NCBI GenBank assembly: GCA_910585405.1
Contig: CAJUDO010000018.1
Coordinates: 1 to 61,833, forward strand
Length of the DNA: 61,833 bases
Source: an uncultured Peptococcaceae bacterium
GTDB taxonomy: Bacteria; Bacillota; Peptococcia; Peptococcales; Peptococcaceae
Reading direction: 5' to 3'
Below the pieces are notes generated by a model that saw nothing but the letters and a program-made list of their open reading frames with translations, had not been told where the DNA came from and searched no databases. The position numbers and the translations under genes are program-made. Below are positions 27,565 through 37,006 of this stretch, in pieces (position 1 is the stretch's first letter; each line of letters begins with the position of its first letter).

Positions 27565-27814
27565 ACTTATTCAACCTGTTAGATACAATCATTCATCTTC
27601 TATAGTGAATTTCTCCTATGTTATTCCGACTAATTCGAACATAGCATAAAACCTCTTGCCATTTTTGAAACGATTAGGCAAAAAATCTTTCTTAGCATCG
27701 ATGCATTAAAACAAATTAATGACTAAAAAAGACTTGCCAAGATTCATTCTATTTCATAAAAGCGAAAATGGTGTTAACTGTCGCTTTATCTTCATTCCTA
27801 TATCATATAATAAA

Positions 27815-28202
27815 TTTTACACAACCTGTATCCCGTTTACATACACCATCTTAGGCCGTCCCATGATTTCCAGCGGGTGATTGTCCCATACAACGATATC
27901 TGCATCTTTCCCAACCTTTAAGCTTCCGGTACGGTCAGCAATTTTGAGAATCTTCGCCGGTGTAATGGTTAAAGCTTTGAAGGCATCGTACTCTTCCATT
28001 CCTTCCCGCATAGCAATTCCGGCGCAAATGGGTAAATATTGGATAGGTGTGCAGGGGTGGTCAGTAATAATTGCCACATCCACGCCTGCTTTCGCTAAAA
28101 TGCCCGGTGTGCGGAAGGTGATATGCTCCATTTCTACTTTTGCCCGATTGCTCAGACTAGGGCCCACAGTCACAGGCACACCCGCCTCTTTTAACTCATC
28201 TA
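27815..28202 (-). repeat. 388-bp direct repeat, copy 2 (inside the full-length gene)
   Basis: Matches 19868-20255 in the same orientation with about six to seven substitutions. It covers the last 386 nt of the amidohydrolase reading frame plus 2 nt beyond the stop. Confidence 0.95.
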
Positions 28203-28947
28203 CAATGAGATGTCCATCCGTACAATGCTCTATGACTAAATCCAGATGGAATTCATCCCGTAAGCGAATCGCCGTGAGGATATCATCTGCACGATGGGCA
28301 TGGGCCCGCACGGGAATCTCTCCATCTAAAGCTTTGGCAATATGCTCTGTCTGTAGACTGAACTCTTTGTCTTCTTCATTTTTTTTCAGATATTCTTTTG
28401 CTTCATAAAAACCTTGCCGTGCAATGGCCATTGTTGCCATCCGGGTGGACGGCGTTTTGTCCTTATCGCCGTAAACTCGTTTGGGGTTTTCTCCAAAAGC
28501 CATTTTCAATCCTGCTTCTCCGTTTATCAGCATATCGCGGTATGTTTTTCCGGCTGTTTTCATAACGGTAATCAGGCCGCCAAATACGTTAGCACTGCCC
28601 GGTGTAATCATCACCGTGGTAATACCTGCCTTTACTGCGTCCTGAAAAGAAAGATCACGATAGTTGATGGCATCCATTGCTCGCAATTCCGCTGTATTGG
28701 GCTCGGTCATTTCATTGCAGTCATCACCGATAGGCTGATGAATTTCTTCATCAATGCCCATATGGGTATGGGCATCAATAAATCCCGGTGTAATAATCCG
28801 CCCTTCTACATCAATTACTTGAGCATCCTGCGGAATTGTAACATCTGCTCCTACAGCAGTAATCTTTCCATCCGCAATCACTACAGTGCCCCGTTCTATA
28901 ATACCTTCTTCCATGGTATATAGCTTTCCATTCGTCAATGCAATCAT
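27817..28947 (-). CDS. imidazolonepropionase-like amidohydrolase (full-length copy)
   Basis: 376-residue amidohydrolase-superfamily enzyme. An N-terminal beta-sandwich (residues 1-50) leads into GFIDAHTHMG, the HxH metal site. HAHRADD and IEHCTDGH give further metal His, and IITDHPCTP gives the catalytic Asp; the C-terminal KVGKDADIVVWDNHPLE closes the sandwich. It resembles imidazolonepropionase-related and 5-methylthioadenosine-deaminase-like hydrolases; the substrate is unknown. Its ATG lies 2 nt after the tex stop, so it is the last gene of the cdaA-tex block. The final third matches the truncated copy 8 kb away. Confidence 0.88.
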   Translation of the reverse strand: MIALTNGKLYTMEEGIIERGTVVIADGKITAVGADVTIPQDAQVIDVEGRIITPGFIDAHTHMGIDEEIHQPIGDDCNEMTEPNTAELRAMDAINYRDLSFQDAVKAGITTVMITPGSANVFGGLITVMKTAGKTYRDMLINGEAGLKMAFGENPKRVYGDKDKTPSTRMATMAIARQGFYEAKEYLKKNEEDKEFSLQTEHIAKALDGEIPVRAHAHRADDILTAIRLRDEFHLDLVIEHCTDGHLIVDELKEAGVPVTVGPSLSNRAKVEMEHITFRTPGILAKAGVDVAIITDHPCTPIQYLPICAGIAMREGMEEYDAFKALTITPAKILKIADRTGSLKVGKDADIVVWDNHPLEIMGRPKMVYVNGIQVV

Positions 28948-28949
28948 TT

Positions 28950-31139
28950 CTATTCTGCTCCTGTCTTCATGGTCAGCGCAATGCGGCTGCGACGCAAGTC
29001 TACATCTAGTACGCGAACCTTTATAATGTCACCCACAGAAACGACCTCCATGGGATGCTTGATAAATTTATTGCCAAATTGGGAGATATGAATCAGCCCA
29101 TCCTGTTTTACACCGATATCCACAAATGCGCCAAAATCCACAACATTGCGCACAGTCCCCATGAGCTCCATACCTGGTTTCAAATCTTCCATGGAGAGTA
29201 CATCGCTGCGCAATAACGGCGGCTCCAGTTCTTCCCGAGGATCCCGTCCCGGTTTTTGCAGCGCGGCGACAATATCCCGCAATGTAGGTTCCCCCACTGC
29301 CAGCTGCCGTGCCATCTCTTTTATCTGTACACGGCCCAAAGCTTCTCGAATTGCTGGAAGAGAGATTCCTGCCAAATCCTCTTTGCTGTATCCCAGCTGC
29401 TGCAACAATGCTTCCGCCACTTGGTAAGACTCAGGATGCACTGGCGTATTATCTAAAGGATTTTCTCCATCGGCAATGCGAATAAAGCCAGCGCACTGTT
29501 CATAGGCTTTCGGTCCCAATCGGGGCACCTGCAAAAGTTGTTTGCGACTGGTCAATTTTCCCTGCTCATTGCGCAGCTTCACAATACCATTTGCGGTTGA
29601 AGCTGTTAAGCCCGCCACATATTGCAGCAATGCGCCAGAAGCTGTATTGACCTCCACGCCCACCCCGTTTACGCAATCCTCTACAACTGCGCCCAGAGCT
29701 TCATCCAGTTTTTTCGGTGTTACATCATGCTGATACTGTCCCACGCCTACTGCTTTGGGCTCAATTTTCACCAGTTCTGCCAATGGATCCTGCAAACGGC
29801 GCGCGATCGAAACTGCGCTGCGCAACGATAAATCATATTCGGGAAATTCTTCTTTAGCCAGAGGCGATGCCGAATATACCGAGGCCCCCGCTTCGGATAC
29901 AATCACGTAGTTCACACCAGGGCACTTGCGAATCACCTCGGCGGCCAAAGCTTCCGATTCACGGGAGGCAGTTCCGTTGCCAATGGCGATGATATCCGCA
30001 TGCCAGCGGTTAATGAGCTGCTCCATCAATGCGGCTGCTTCTTTGTATTTTTTTTGCGGCGGATGGGGATACATGACACCCACTTCCAGCACTTTTCCAG
30101 TGTCATCTACTACAGCCAGCTTACATCCAGTACGATAACCCGGATCCACACCCAATACCGTATGTCCTTTTACCGGCGCCTGCAAGAGCAAACTATGCAA
30201 ATTGGCAGAAAATACTTTAATCGCCTGTGCTTCACCCTGCTCTGTCAACTCATTGCGGATTTCCCGCTCAATAGCCGGAGCAATCAATCGCCTCCAGCTG
30301 TCCTTGGCTGCTTCTTCAAACAAGGCTTGGGCATCAGCTGGACGTTTCTGCCCATAACGACGATGAATCGTCGCCATAATCCCATCCTCCGGCTGTTCCA
30401 CCTTCACCGAGAGAATTTCCTCTTTCTCTCCGCGATTTACCGCTAGTACACGATGGGGCGGTATCTTTCGCACCGCTTCTTCGTATTCATAATACATCTC
30501 ATAGGGCGTTGTTTCTTCCTCTTCCAACTTTTTGCGAAGCTTTATGACTAGCACACCCTCTTTATGTGCTAATTGACGTGCCACTTTACGCAGCTCTGCA
30601 TCATCAGCCAAAATCTCCGCTATGATATCCATAGCACCCTGCAAGGCTTCTTCTATTGTGTGTGCCCCTGCCTCTTCATCTATGTATGACTTAGCTGCTT
30701 CTTCTACACTGTTTTTGCCAGTACCGTCCAGAATAGTTTGTGCCAAAGGCTCCAGCCCTTTCTCCCTTGCCGCACCGGCTCTGGTTTTCCGTTTTTGCTT
30801 ATATGGCAGATAATAATCTTCCACTTCCTGCAGCATGGCCGCCGCCAAAATACGTTTTTCCAGCTCCTCAGTCAATTTTCCCTGTTCACGGATTCCATTC
30901 AAAACTTCAATTTTGCGCTGTTCCAGTTTGCGTAAATATTGCAGGCGTTCTGCCAGCTGCCGCAATACCACTTCATCCATTTCACCTGTTATTTCTTTGC
31001 GATACCGCGCTATAAAAGGAATGGTATTCCCGTCATCTAGAAGTTCCACAGTCTTACATACTTTTCCATAGGGACGATTGATCTCTTTGGCCAATCGCTC
31101 CAATAGCTGTTTTCTTTGCTGTTCCTCTTGTTCACTCAA
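28950..31139 (-). CDS. tex: Tex family transcription accessory / RNA-binding protein
   Basis: 729-residue protein with the Tex N-terminal helical region (PFIARYRKEITGEMDE), the central YqgF/RNase-H-like domain (VLGVDPGYRTGCKLAVVD), helix-hairpin-helix motifs (about 480-560) and a C-terminal S1 domain (GTVRNVVDFGAFVDIG, about 650-722). It binds nucleic acid and influences transcription and RNA decay in other bacteria. The start is TTG at 31139, overlapping the end of ndoA by 8 nt, with GGAGGAGG inside ndoA about 12 nt upstream. It is coupled to both neighbours. Confidence 0.93.
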   Translation of the reverse strand: MSEQEEQQRKQLLERLAKEINRPYGKVCKTVELLDDGNTIPFIARYRKEITGEMDEVVLRQLAERLQYLRKLEQRKIEVLNGIREQGKLTEELEKRILAAAMLQEVEDYYLPYKQKRKTRAGAAREKGLEPLAQTILDGTGKNSVEEAAKSYIDEEAGAHTIEEALQGAMDIIAEILADDAELRKVARQLAHKEGVLVIKLRKKLEEEETTPYEMYYEYEEAVRKIPPHRVLAVNRGEKEEILSVKVEQPEDGIMATIHRRYGQKRPADAQALFEEAAKDSWRRLIAPAIEREIRNELTEQGEAQAIKVFSANLHSLLLQAPVKGHTVLGVDPGYRTGCKLAVVDDTGKVLEVGVMYPHPPQKKYKEAAALMEQLINRWHADIIAIGNGTASRESEALAAEVIRKCPGVNYVIVSEAGASVYSASPLAKEEFPEYDLSLRSAVSIARRLQDPLAELVKIEPKAVGVGQYQHDVTPKKLDEALGAVVEDCVNGVGVEVNTASGALLQYVAGLTASTANGIVKLRNEQGKLTSRKQLLQVPRLGPKAYEQCAGFIRIADGENPLDNTPVHPESYQVAEALLQQLGYSKEDLAGISLPAIREALGRVQIKEMARQLAVGEPTLRDIVAALQKPGRDPREELEPPLLRSDVLSMEDLKPGMELMGTVRNVVDFGAFVDIGVKQDGLIHISQFGNKFIKHPMEVVSVGDIIKVRVLDVDLRRSRIALTMKTGAE

Positions 31140-31515
31140 TACTCATTTCCTCCTCCTTGACAAACGGTGAACGCAATCCCATACTGATTTCCAGTGCCTG
31201 GTCCACCTGCTCCATCACCGCTTTGTCCAAAGTGCAGATGCGTTCCTTCAGTCGCTGCTTATCAATGGTACGTACCTGCTCTACCAGCACTACAGAATTT
31301 TTTGACAAACCGTTTTCCCGACCTGCCAAATCTACATGCGTAGGCAATTTTGCTTTACACATTTGTCCAGTAATTGCTGCCACAATCGTAGTAGGGCTAT
31401 ACTGATTTCCCACATCATTTTGGATAATCAGAACAGGGCGTATACCGCCCTGTTCTGAACCGACTACCGGATCCAACTGTGCAAAAAACACATCTCCCCG
31501 TCGTATTTTCGTCAT
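31132..31515 (-). CDS. ndoA: MazF/NdoA endoribonuclease toxin
   Basis: 127-residue mRNA interferase of the EndoA type, cleaving short U/A-containing sites in known homologues. The N-terminus IRRGDVFFAQLDPVVGSEQGG and the RPVLIIQND and PTHVDL strands are family hallmarks; Arg and Thr of the active site are preserved. It sits downstream of alr as in Bacillus, but the antitoxin gene that normally lies between them is absent: only 109 bp remain, with no helix-turn-helix or ribbon-helix-helix reading frame. A 13-codon frame at 31512-31553 overlaps its start as ATGA but has no proper ribosome site. GGAG lies 8 nt before the ATG. Confidence 0.92.
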   Translation of the reverse strand: MTKIRRGDVFFAQLDPVVGSEQGGIRPVLIIQNDVGNQYSPTTIVAAITGQMCKAKLPTHVDLAGRENGLSKNSVVLVEQVRTIDKQRLKERICTLDKAVMEQVDQALEISMGLRSPFVKEEEMSIE

Positions 31516-31624
31516 AATTTTTCTCCAACATCATTCTCTATTCTAAGTGACATTCCTCTATGAACTTTTTCTGTTCAACGAACGTTCCCGCTACATTCTT
31601 CTGCCATGCAATTTATTCGCCAAC

Positions 31625-32761
31625 TTAAAAGTTTTCGTCTACATAGAATTTGGGCACCCGTGGTGCAATTCCGCAAACAATTTCGTGTTCGATGGTTTTC
31701 AGCATGGAGGCCATTTCCGTAACTGTAATAGATACGTCGCCATCTTCCCCCAACAGAGTCACGGTATCGCCTGTTCGCATATCAGGCAGCTGAGAAGTAT
31801 CAATCATAAACTGATCCATACATACCCGCCCAATGATGGGCAGTTTTTTCCCACGGCAAATGACATACCCAAAATTGCTGAGCAACCGATTATAACCATC
31901 GGCATACCCTACCGGTACAGTAGCAACCAAAGTATCCTCCTTGAGCTCAAAGGTGCCATTATACCCAATGACTCTGCCTTTCGGCAGCAATTGAACCCGT
32001 GCCACCCGCGCTTTCCAAGTCAGCGCCGGTTTCAAATCTGCCACGTTGTGCATTTCACTGGAGGGCTGAAAACCATACAGCATAATGCCGGGACGTACCA
32101 TATCCAAGTGTCCTTCCGGCAAATCAATAATCCCAGAGCTAGCTGCCATATGCTGAATGGGAATACGCACACCGGTACGCGCTTGTAAATCTTCATTGAA
32201 TTTTTTAAATGTCGTTAACTGATTTCTGGCAAAGGTTTTATCCGCCTCATCAGCTTTGGAAAAATGGCTGAAAATGCCTTCTACTGTGATACCCGGCAAT
32301 TCCATAATCGCCTGTGCTGTCAACATCCCGGCTTCATTAGCCTGAAACCCAATGCGAGACATTCCAGTATCCAATTTCAAATGTACCAACGCCTCTTTTC
32401 CCATTGCCTGAGCCTTCGCACTGAGTCGCTGCGCTTCCTCCTTGTCAAACATGGCCAAACGAATATCATTGTCAATGGCCTGTTCATACCCTTCCTCCGG
32501 AGTCCAGCCCAATATCAGAATCGGACAGGAAAATCCCGCTTCCCGGAGTTCCATTGCTTCACTTAACATAGCCACTGCCAAAAAGTCAGCACCTGCTGCC
32601 AAACATGCTTTACTTACCTCTGCAGCGCCATGGCCATATCCATTGGCTTTCACCACTGCGCAAACTTTTACCTGATCTCCTACTAATTTTTTTACTGTTT
32701 CACAATTGTACTGTAAATTGGCCGGACTGATTTCCAACCATGCTGGACGGTATGCGTTCAT
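31625..32761 (-). CDS. alr: alanine racemase
   Basis: 378-residue fold-type III PLP enzyme making D-alanine for peptidoglycan. The PLP Lys is K38 in VVKANGYGHG. The second catalytic residue lies in the TVPVGYADGYNR region, and RVCMDQFMID is a conserved dimer motif. GAGGTGATGAGGT lies right before the ATG, and the upstream nnrDE gene ends 6 nt earlier, indicating coupling. It belongs to the cell-wall precursor block cdaA-cdaR-glmM-acpS-nnrDE-alr. Confidence 0.95.
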   Translation of the reverse strand: MNAYRPAWLEISPANLQYNCETVKKLVGDQVKVCAVVKANGYGHGAAEVSKACLAAGADFLAVAMLSEAMELREAGFSCPILILGWTPEEGYEQAIDNDIRLAMFDKEEAQRLSAKAQAMGKEALVHLKLDTGMSRIGFQANEAGMLTAQAIMELPGITVEGIFSHFSKADEADKTFARNQLTTFKKFNEDLQARTGVRIPIQHMAASSGIIDLPEGHLDMVRPGIMLYGFQPSSEMHNVADLKPALTWKARVARVQLLPKGRVIGYNGTFELKEDTLVATVPVGYADGYNRLLSNFGYVICRGKKLPIIGRVCMDQFMIDTSQLPDMRTGDTVTLLGEDGDVSITVTEMASMLKTIEHEIVCGIAPRVPKFYVDENF

Positions 32762-32767
32762 ACCTCA

Positions 32768-34300
32768 TCACCTCATTAAAATTATTGGAATGGCATCTAC
32801 TAAATCTCCTGCTTTGCTGCTGATTTCTCCTATTCTTTCTGCCACAGCCTGTCCCGCCAAACCATGCAGATATACTGCACAACAACAAGCTTCATCAGGC
32901 TGCATCCCTTGCGCCAAAAAGGCACCAATCATTCCTGTCAGAACATCCCCGCTTCCAGCCACTGCCAATGCAGGACTGTCCGTAATATTCATATACAGTT
33001 TACCGTTGGGTGTAGCAATAATCGTATTGGCACCCTTCAGAACTACCCACACCTTGTGTTTTTCCGCAAACTCTTGGGCTACCACCATACGGTTACTCTG
33101 AATATAGCTGGTTTCAAGTCCTGTCAAACGCGACATTTCGCCAGGATGAGGCGTCAAAATCACCGGGCCGCTTGCCTCGCGCACCTGTTCCAGCCAGCTA
33201 TCTGCAGTGTTCAGGCCATCTGCATCAACCACCATGGCGCAGCGGCAATTCTGTAACAGTTGACTGATCAGCTGTCCTACCGTTTCACTGTTCCCCATAC
33301 CAGGGCCAACTACAACTGCCTTTTTGCCCCGCAAGAGCTCCGGCAGCATTTCTACACTTTCCTCCTCAAACTGCCTTCCGCCAGGCATAGGCTGTACCAT
33401 AGCTTCTGGCACATTCACTGCCACATGCAACTGTACTGCATCAGGCACTGCGCAGCTCACCAAACCTACGCCGGAGCGCAAGGCAGCCTGCGCCGTCAAT
33501 GTAATGGCGCCACTCATCCCCATTGAACCGCCTATTGCCAGCAAATGACCATAAGTTCCTTTGTGACTGGTACGGCTGCGAGGTTCTTTCCACACTTGCC
33601 GATATGTATCATCAATAATCTGACAATTCAGACCTAGTTCCTCATAAATTTCTTCGGGAATCCCGATATCTTTTATCACTAGCTTTCCGCAATATTTTAC
33701 ACCTTTGCTCAGCATATGACCCCGTTTCGGCTGCGCCAACGCCACAGTATAATCAGCTTTCAGGCAGCGGCCCCAAATTTCGCCATTGTCCCCGTTCAGA
33801 CCAGAAGGAATATCAATGGCTACTTTAATGCAACTGCGGCGGTTGACAATATCTATAATCTGTTCCGCCCGACCCGATACATCACGATTAATACCCGTAC
33901 CCAGCAGCCCATCCAGCAAAATATCACTGTAATTTACAGTCACCTTAAAAAGATGCATGCTGTTTTCGCTATCCAACCAATAAATTTTTACTGGTAAACG
34001 GGATAGGATCTCGTAATTTTGCTGTGCGCTGGGAGACAATTCCCGCTCTCCATAGATAAATACTTTTACTGCAATTCCCATACAATGAAGATAACGCGCT
34101 GCTACCAGCGCATCGCCGCCATTGTTTCCGGTACCTGCAATTATCGTAATACTCTTTTTATCCAGTTCTTTAAATTGCTCCTGCAAAAATTCTACGACTG
34201 CCTTTCCCGCATTCTCCATCAAAACCATTTCTGGAATGCCCAACTCCTGAATACTTTTGCGGTCTACCTGCCTCATCTGCTCCGTTGTTACAAGATACAA
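32768..34300 (-). CDS. nnrD: bifunctional NAD(P)H-hydrate epimerase / ADP-dependent dehydratase
   Basis: 510-residue fusion that repairs hydrated NAD(P)H. Residues 1-220 are the NnrE epimerase (MENAGKAVVEF; GTGNNGGDALVAARYL; DGLLGTGINRDVSG). Residues about 230-505 are the NnrD ribokinase-like dehydratase (SHKGTYGHLLAIGGSMGMSG; DADGLN; LTPHPGEMSRL; GSGDVLTGMIGAFLAQG). The start is TTG at 34300, two nt after the acpS stop, with GGAGGGGGAA 8 nt upstream. The position between acpS and alr is common in Firmicutes. Confidence 0.93.
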   Translation of the reverse strand: MYLVTTEQMRQVDRKSIQELGIPEMVLMENAGKAVVEFLQEQFKELDKKSITIIAGTGNNGGDALVAARYLHCMGIAVKVFIYGERELSPSAQQNYEILSRLPVKIYWLDSENSMHLFKVTVNYSDILLDGLLGTGINRDVSGRAEQIIDIVNRRSCIKVAIDIPSGLNGDNGEIWGRCLKADYTVALAQPKRGHMLSKGVKYCGKLVIKDIGIPEEIYEELGLNCQIIDDTYRQVWKEPRSRTSHKGTYGHLLAIGGSMGMSGAITLTAQAALRSGVGLVSCAVPDAVQLHVAVNVPEAMVQPMPGGRQFEEESVEMLPELLRGKKAVVVGPGMGNSETVGQLISQLLQNCRCAMVVDADGLNTADSWLEQVREASGPVILTPHPGEMSRLTGLETSYIQSNRMVVAQEFAEKHKVWVVLKGANTIIATPNGKLYMNITDSPALAVAGSGDVLTGMIGAFLAQGMQPDEACCCAVYLHGLAGQAVAERIGEISSKAGDLVDAIPIILMR

Positions 34301-34302
34301 AA

Positions 34303-34677
34303 TTATTCCCCCTCCAATACGGCAGTCGCAATCGCATATTCTTTTGAATGACTTAAACTGATATGCACCTGCCGTATATTCCGCAGGAGGGCCTGCTCCT
34401 CTGCCGCACCGTGAAGCACTGCCTTAGGCTGCCCTCCCGTTTCATTTATGATCTCAATATTTTTTAGTCCCAGTATCCCTATTCCTGTGCCAAATGCTTT
34501 ACCCACTGCTTCCTTTGCAGCAAATCGGGCTGCAAAGGATTGCCACGGGTCAGCCTTGCGTTTACAATAAGCAATTTCCTTCGCAGTATAAATCCGCTCC
34601 AAAAAATGCGGATTTTTTTTAATAGCTTGCTGGACACGCATAATCTCAATCATATCTGTCCCTACGCCAATCACCAT
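34303..34677 (-). CDS. acpS: holo-[acyl-carrier-protein] synthase
   Basis: 124-residue phosphopantetheinyl transferase that activates acyl carrier protein. GVGTDMIEIMRV carries the Mg-binding Asp8, and FAAKEAVGKAFG carries the conserved Glu and Lys. The length is typical. The start is 2 nt after the glmM stop with only a weak ribosome site, so translation probably depends on coupling. Confidence 0.94.
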   Translation of the reverse strand: MVIGVGTDMIEIMRVQQAIKKNPHFLERIYTAKEIAYCKRKADPWQSFAARFAAKEAVGKAFGTGIGILGLKNIEIINETGGQPKAVLHGAAEEQALLRNIRQVHISLSHSKEYAIATAVLEGE

Positions 34678-34679
34678 AG

Positions 34680-36026
34680 TTAATTCATCACCGTTTCTAC
34701 TACGTCGGCAATTTGTCGTGCCAACCGTTCAATCTGCTCTTGCTGTTTGCCCTCTACCATCACACGCAATAGATTTTCTGTACCGGAAGCTCGTACCAAG
34801 ATGCGGCCTTCCTCACCCAATTCCTGCTGTGCTGTCAAAATAACCTGTTGAATTTCCGTTTTTTCTTCCCAACCGTGCTTTTCCTGTACCTTTACATTAA
34901 TCAAGGTCTGGGGATACTGCTCCATCTGCTCTGCCAATTCCGCCAAAGTTTTCTTCCTTTGCCGCAAAATCTGCAGTAGCTTCACACTGCTTAAAATGCC
35001 ATCTCCAGTGGTATTGTCCATTCCAAACACGATATGCCCCGACTGTTCACCGCCCAACACAGCGCCCTTTTCTTTCATTCCTTCAATAACATAGCGATCG
35101 CCTACCTTGGTCTCCAGGGTTTTAATCCCCCGTTCTTTCAGCGCAATTTTTAAGCCCATATTGCTCATCACTGTAATCACTACCGTGTCTTCCGCCAAAA
35201 GACCCTGTTCTTTTAAATATTCACCAAAAATCAGTAGCAGCCGATCGCCATCTACTACCTTACCATACTGATCTACCGCCTGCAAGCGATCTGCATCACC
35301 ATCATATGCTAAGCCCAAATCTGCCCGACATTCCACTACCGCTTTTTGTAGCTGCTCTAAGTGCGTAGAGCCGCATTGGTCGTTAATGTTTACACCGTTT
35401 GGCGCACAAGAAATAGCTGTCACATCAGCACCCAACGCCCGCAAAAGCTCTGGCGCAATAGCACTGGCGGCACCGTTGGCACAGTCCACCACAACACGCA
35501 AACCAGAAAAATCCCCGTCTACCTTACTTTTGATGAAACGGCTATACCGTTGTACACCCTCTGAGTAAACAATCACTCTGCCCACATCTGCGCCTGATGG
35601 ACGGGGAACCTCCCGCAGATCTGCCTCCATCACAGTTTCAATGGCCGCCTCCATTTCATCGGGCAATTTTGTCCCCAATGGACTGAAAAATTTAATGCCA
35701 TTATCCTGATAAGGGTTATGCGATGCGGAAATCACCACTCCTGCCATACAGTTCAGCATACGAGTCAATACTGCCACGGCAGGAGTTGGCACTACCCCTG
35801 CCTGATATACATCAACACCGGTAGAACAGATTCCAGCAATCAGACTGGCCTCCAGCAGATCTCCAGAAATACGTGTATCTTTCCCGATGACCATTGCCAT
35901 TTTTTTATCAGGCAGTCCATCCCGTTTTAACACAAATGCCGCAGCGCGACCCAACTGATATGCCAGCTCCGCTGTCAATACAGTATTCGCTTTTCCTCTT
36001 ACACCATCAGTTCCAAATAATTTCAA
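34680..36026 (-). CDS. glmM: phosphoglucosamine mutase
   Basis: 448-residue alpha-D-phosphohexomutase that converts glucosamine-6-P to glucosamine-1-P for UDP-GlcNAc. The active Ser102 is in VISASHNPYQDNG, the Mg loop is YDGDADR, and the sugar loop is GGEQSGH. The C-terminal RASGTENLLRVMVEG binds phosphate. The start is TTG at 36026, overlapping the cdaR stop (TTGA), with GGGAG 6 nt ahead. The cdaA-cdaR-glmM order is conserved and functionally linked: GlmM and CdaR modulate the CdaA cyclase in studied Firmicutes. Confidence 0.95.
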   Translation of the reverse strand: MKLFGTDGVRGKANTVLTAELAYQLGRAAAFVLKRDGLPDKKMAMVIGKDTRISGDLLEASLIAGICSTGVDVYQAGVVPTPAVAVLTRMLNCMAGVVISASHNPYQDNGIKFFSPLGTKLPDEMEAAIETVMEADLREVPRPSGADVGRVIVYSEGVQRYSRFIKSKVDGDFSGLRVVVDCANGAASAIAPELLRALGADVTAISCAPNGVNINDQCGSTHLEQLQKAVVECRADLGLAYDGDADRLQAVDQYGKVVDGDRLLLIFGEYLKEQGLLAEDTVVITVMSNMGLKIALKERGIKTLETKVGDRYVIEGMKEKGAVLGGEQSGHIVFGMDNTTGDGILSSVKLLQILRQRKKTLAELAEQMEQYPQTLINVKVQEKHGWEEKTEIQQVILTAQQELGEEGRILVRASGTENLLRVMVEGKQQEQIERLARQIADVVETVMN

Positions 36027-37006
36027 TTGCTCTCCCTCTCATTCTTCTCATCTATTTCTTCTGTAGGAATCGTATCCTGCTCATTCGTCTTCTCCGTCAA
36101 TATCACATCTACTTGTGCAGGGGCAACCTGCTCTACGCGCAAAGCACCATAACCCTCCACCTGCACCGGCAAGGTATAGGTTCCCCCATCCAAACCGCTA
36201 CAATCTACATATAATACAATGTTAGCTAATTCCTGCTGATTTTTTAACAGCGTTTCATTTCCACTCAATTGCACTGTCACCGCAGATTGTACCACTTCCA
36301 CTTCCATATTAGACGGCACATTGTGTGCTGCGACTGTCATTTCATGATTTACACGACCTTGCTTCTCCTGTATCATAAAATGCACCACGATACGTTTTTC
36401 TCCTTCTATTGCAACACCCTCAGGCACATGCAGCCACACCTCTTTTGTGGTCTCATTGATAATCCCGCTCACATCAATGGCTTCTGTTTCGATATCACTG
36501 ATTTCATCTAAAACTTGACTCAATCCGCTGATTGTCACCTTGTTCGGCAACACTTCTGTGCTGGATATTTCATATCCTTCAAGCATTGTTCCGCTGGTAC
36601 GCACTCGCACCGGCACTTCTTTCTTTATCTTCTGATCAAGCTGCAACGAAATCCTATTGGGCAAATAACTGATACGTTCAGCCATCTCCGGCGCCTTCAG
36701 CTGAATCTCGTATTCACTAGTTCCTACTTGTGCACTGCTAAGGTCTACAATAGCAGAAAAATCCTCCTTGCGCAACCCTGACAATTCATCTTCTTTGCCC
36801 CGCACTGTCACCCGTACAGTGTTTACACCATTGCTAACTTCATAATTTTCTTGTTGATTGATATATTGCACTGGTATATCAAAATGCACACTTTTCACCG
36901 GATTTTGTTCTGCATCCACATAGAACCAGAGCATTACGGCAAAAATAACTGCCAACAATTTCAACATACGTTCATTTTTCTTCGACTCAGTTGTTTTTAC
37001 TTTCAC
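36023..37006 (-). CDS. cdaR: CdaR/YbbR-domain regulator of diadenylate cyclase
   Basis: 327-residue membrane-anchored protein with one N-terminal membrane helix (LLAVIFAVMLWFYVD) and three to four extracytoplasmic YbbR repeats (for example PVQYINQQENYEVSNG and VPVRVRTSGTMLEGYEISS). The tail is charged. Known homologues regulate CdaA. The start is taken as the GTG at 37006 because GGAGGG is 6 nt upstream; the ATG at 37012 touches the same site and is too close. It overlaps cdaA by 20 nt. Confidence 0.9.
   Translation of the reverse strand: MKVKTTESKKNERMLKLLAVIFAVMLWFYVDAEQNPVKSVHFDIPVQYINQQENYEVSNGVNTVRVTVRGKEDELSGLRKEDFSAIVDLSSAQVGTSEYEIQLKAPEMAERISYLPNRISLQLDQKIKKEVPVRVRTSGTMLEGYEISSTEVLPNKVTISGLSQVLDEISDIETEAIDVSGIINETTKEVWLHVPEGVAIEGEKRIVVHFMIQEKQGRVNHEMTVAAHNVPSNMEVEVVQSAVTVQLSGNETLLKNQQELANIVLYVDCSGLDGGTYTLPVQVEGYGALRVEQVAPAQVDVILTEKTNEQDTIPTEEIDEKNERESN

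Noticed and set aside
27600..27640. CTATGTT/AACATAG inverted repeat near 27616 as an attachment site
   Set aside because: Only 7 bp of pairing and no second copy at the other end of the cassette.
19868..28202. The 388-bp direct repeats as ends of an insertion sequence or transposon
   Set aside because: They are gene-internal coding sequence, have no terminal inverted repeats and no transposase or integrase lies between them.
28414..28923. A 169-codon + strand frame opposite the amidohydrolase gene
   Set aside because: Antisense shadow of an enzyme with a clear metal-binding motif; low-complexity and no ribosome site.
31512..31553. A 13-codon frame ending as ATGA on the ndoA start, considered as a mini-antitoxin
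   Set aside because: Its only purine-rich stretch touches the ATG and it is far shorter than any known antitoxin; kept only as a comment.
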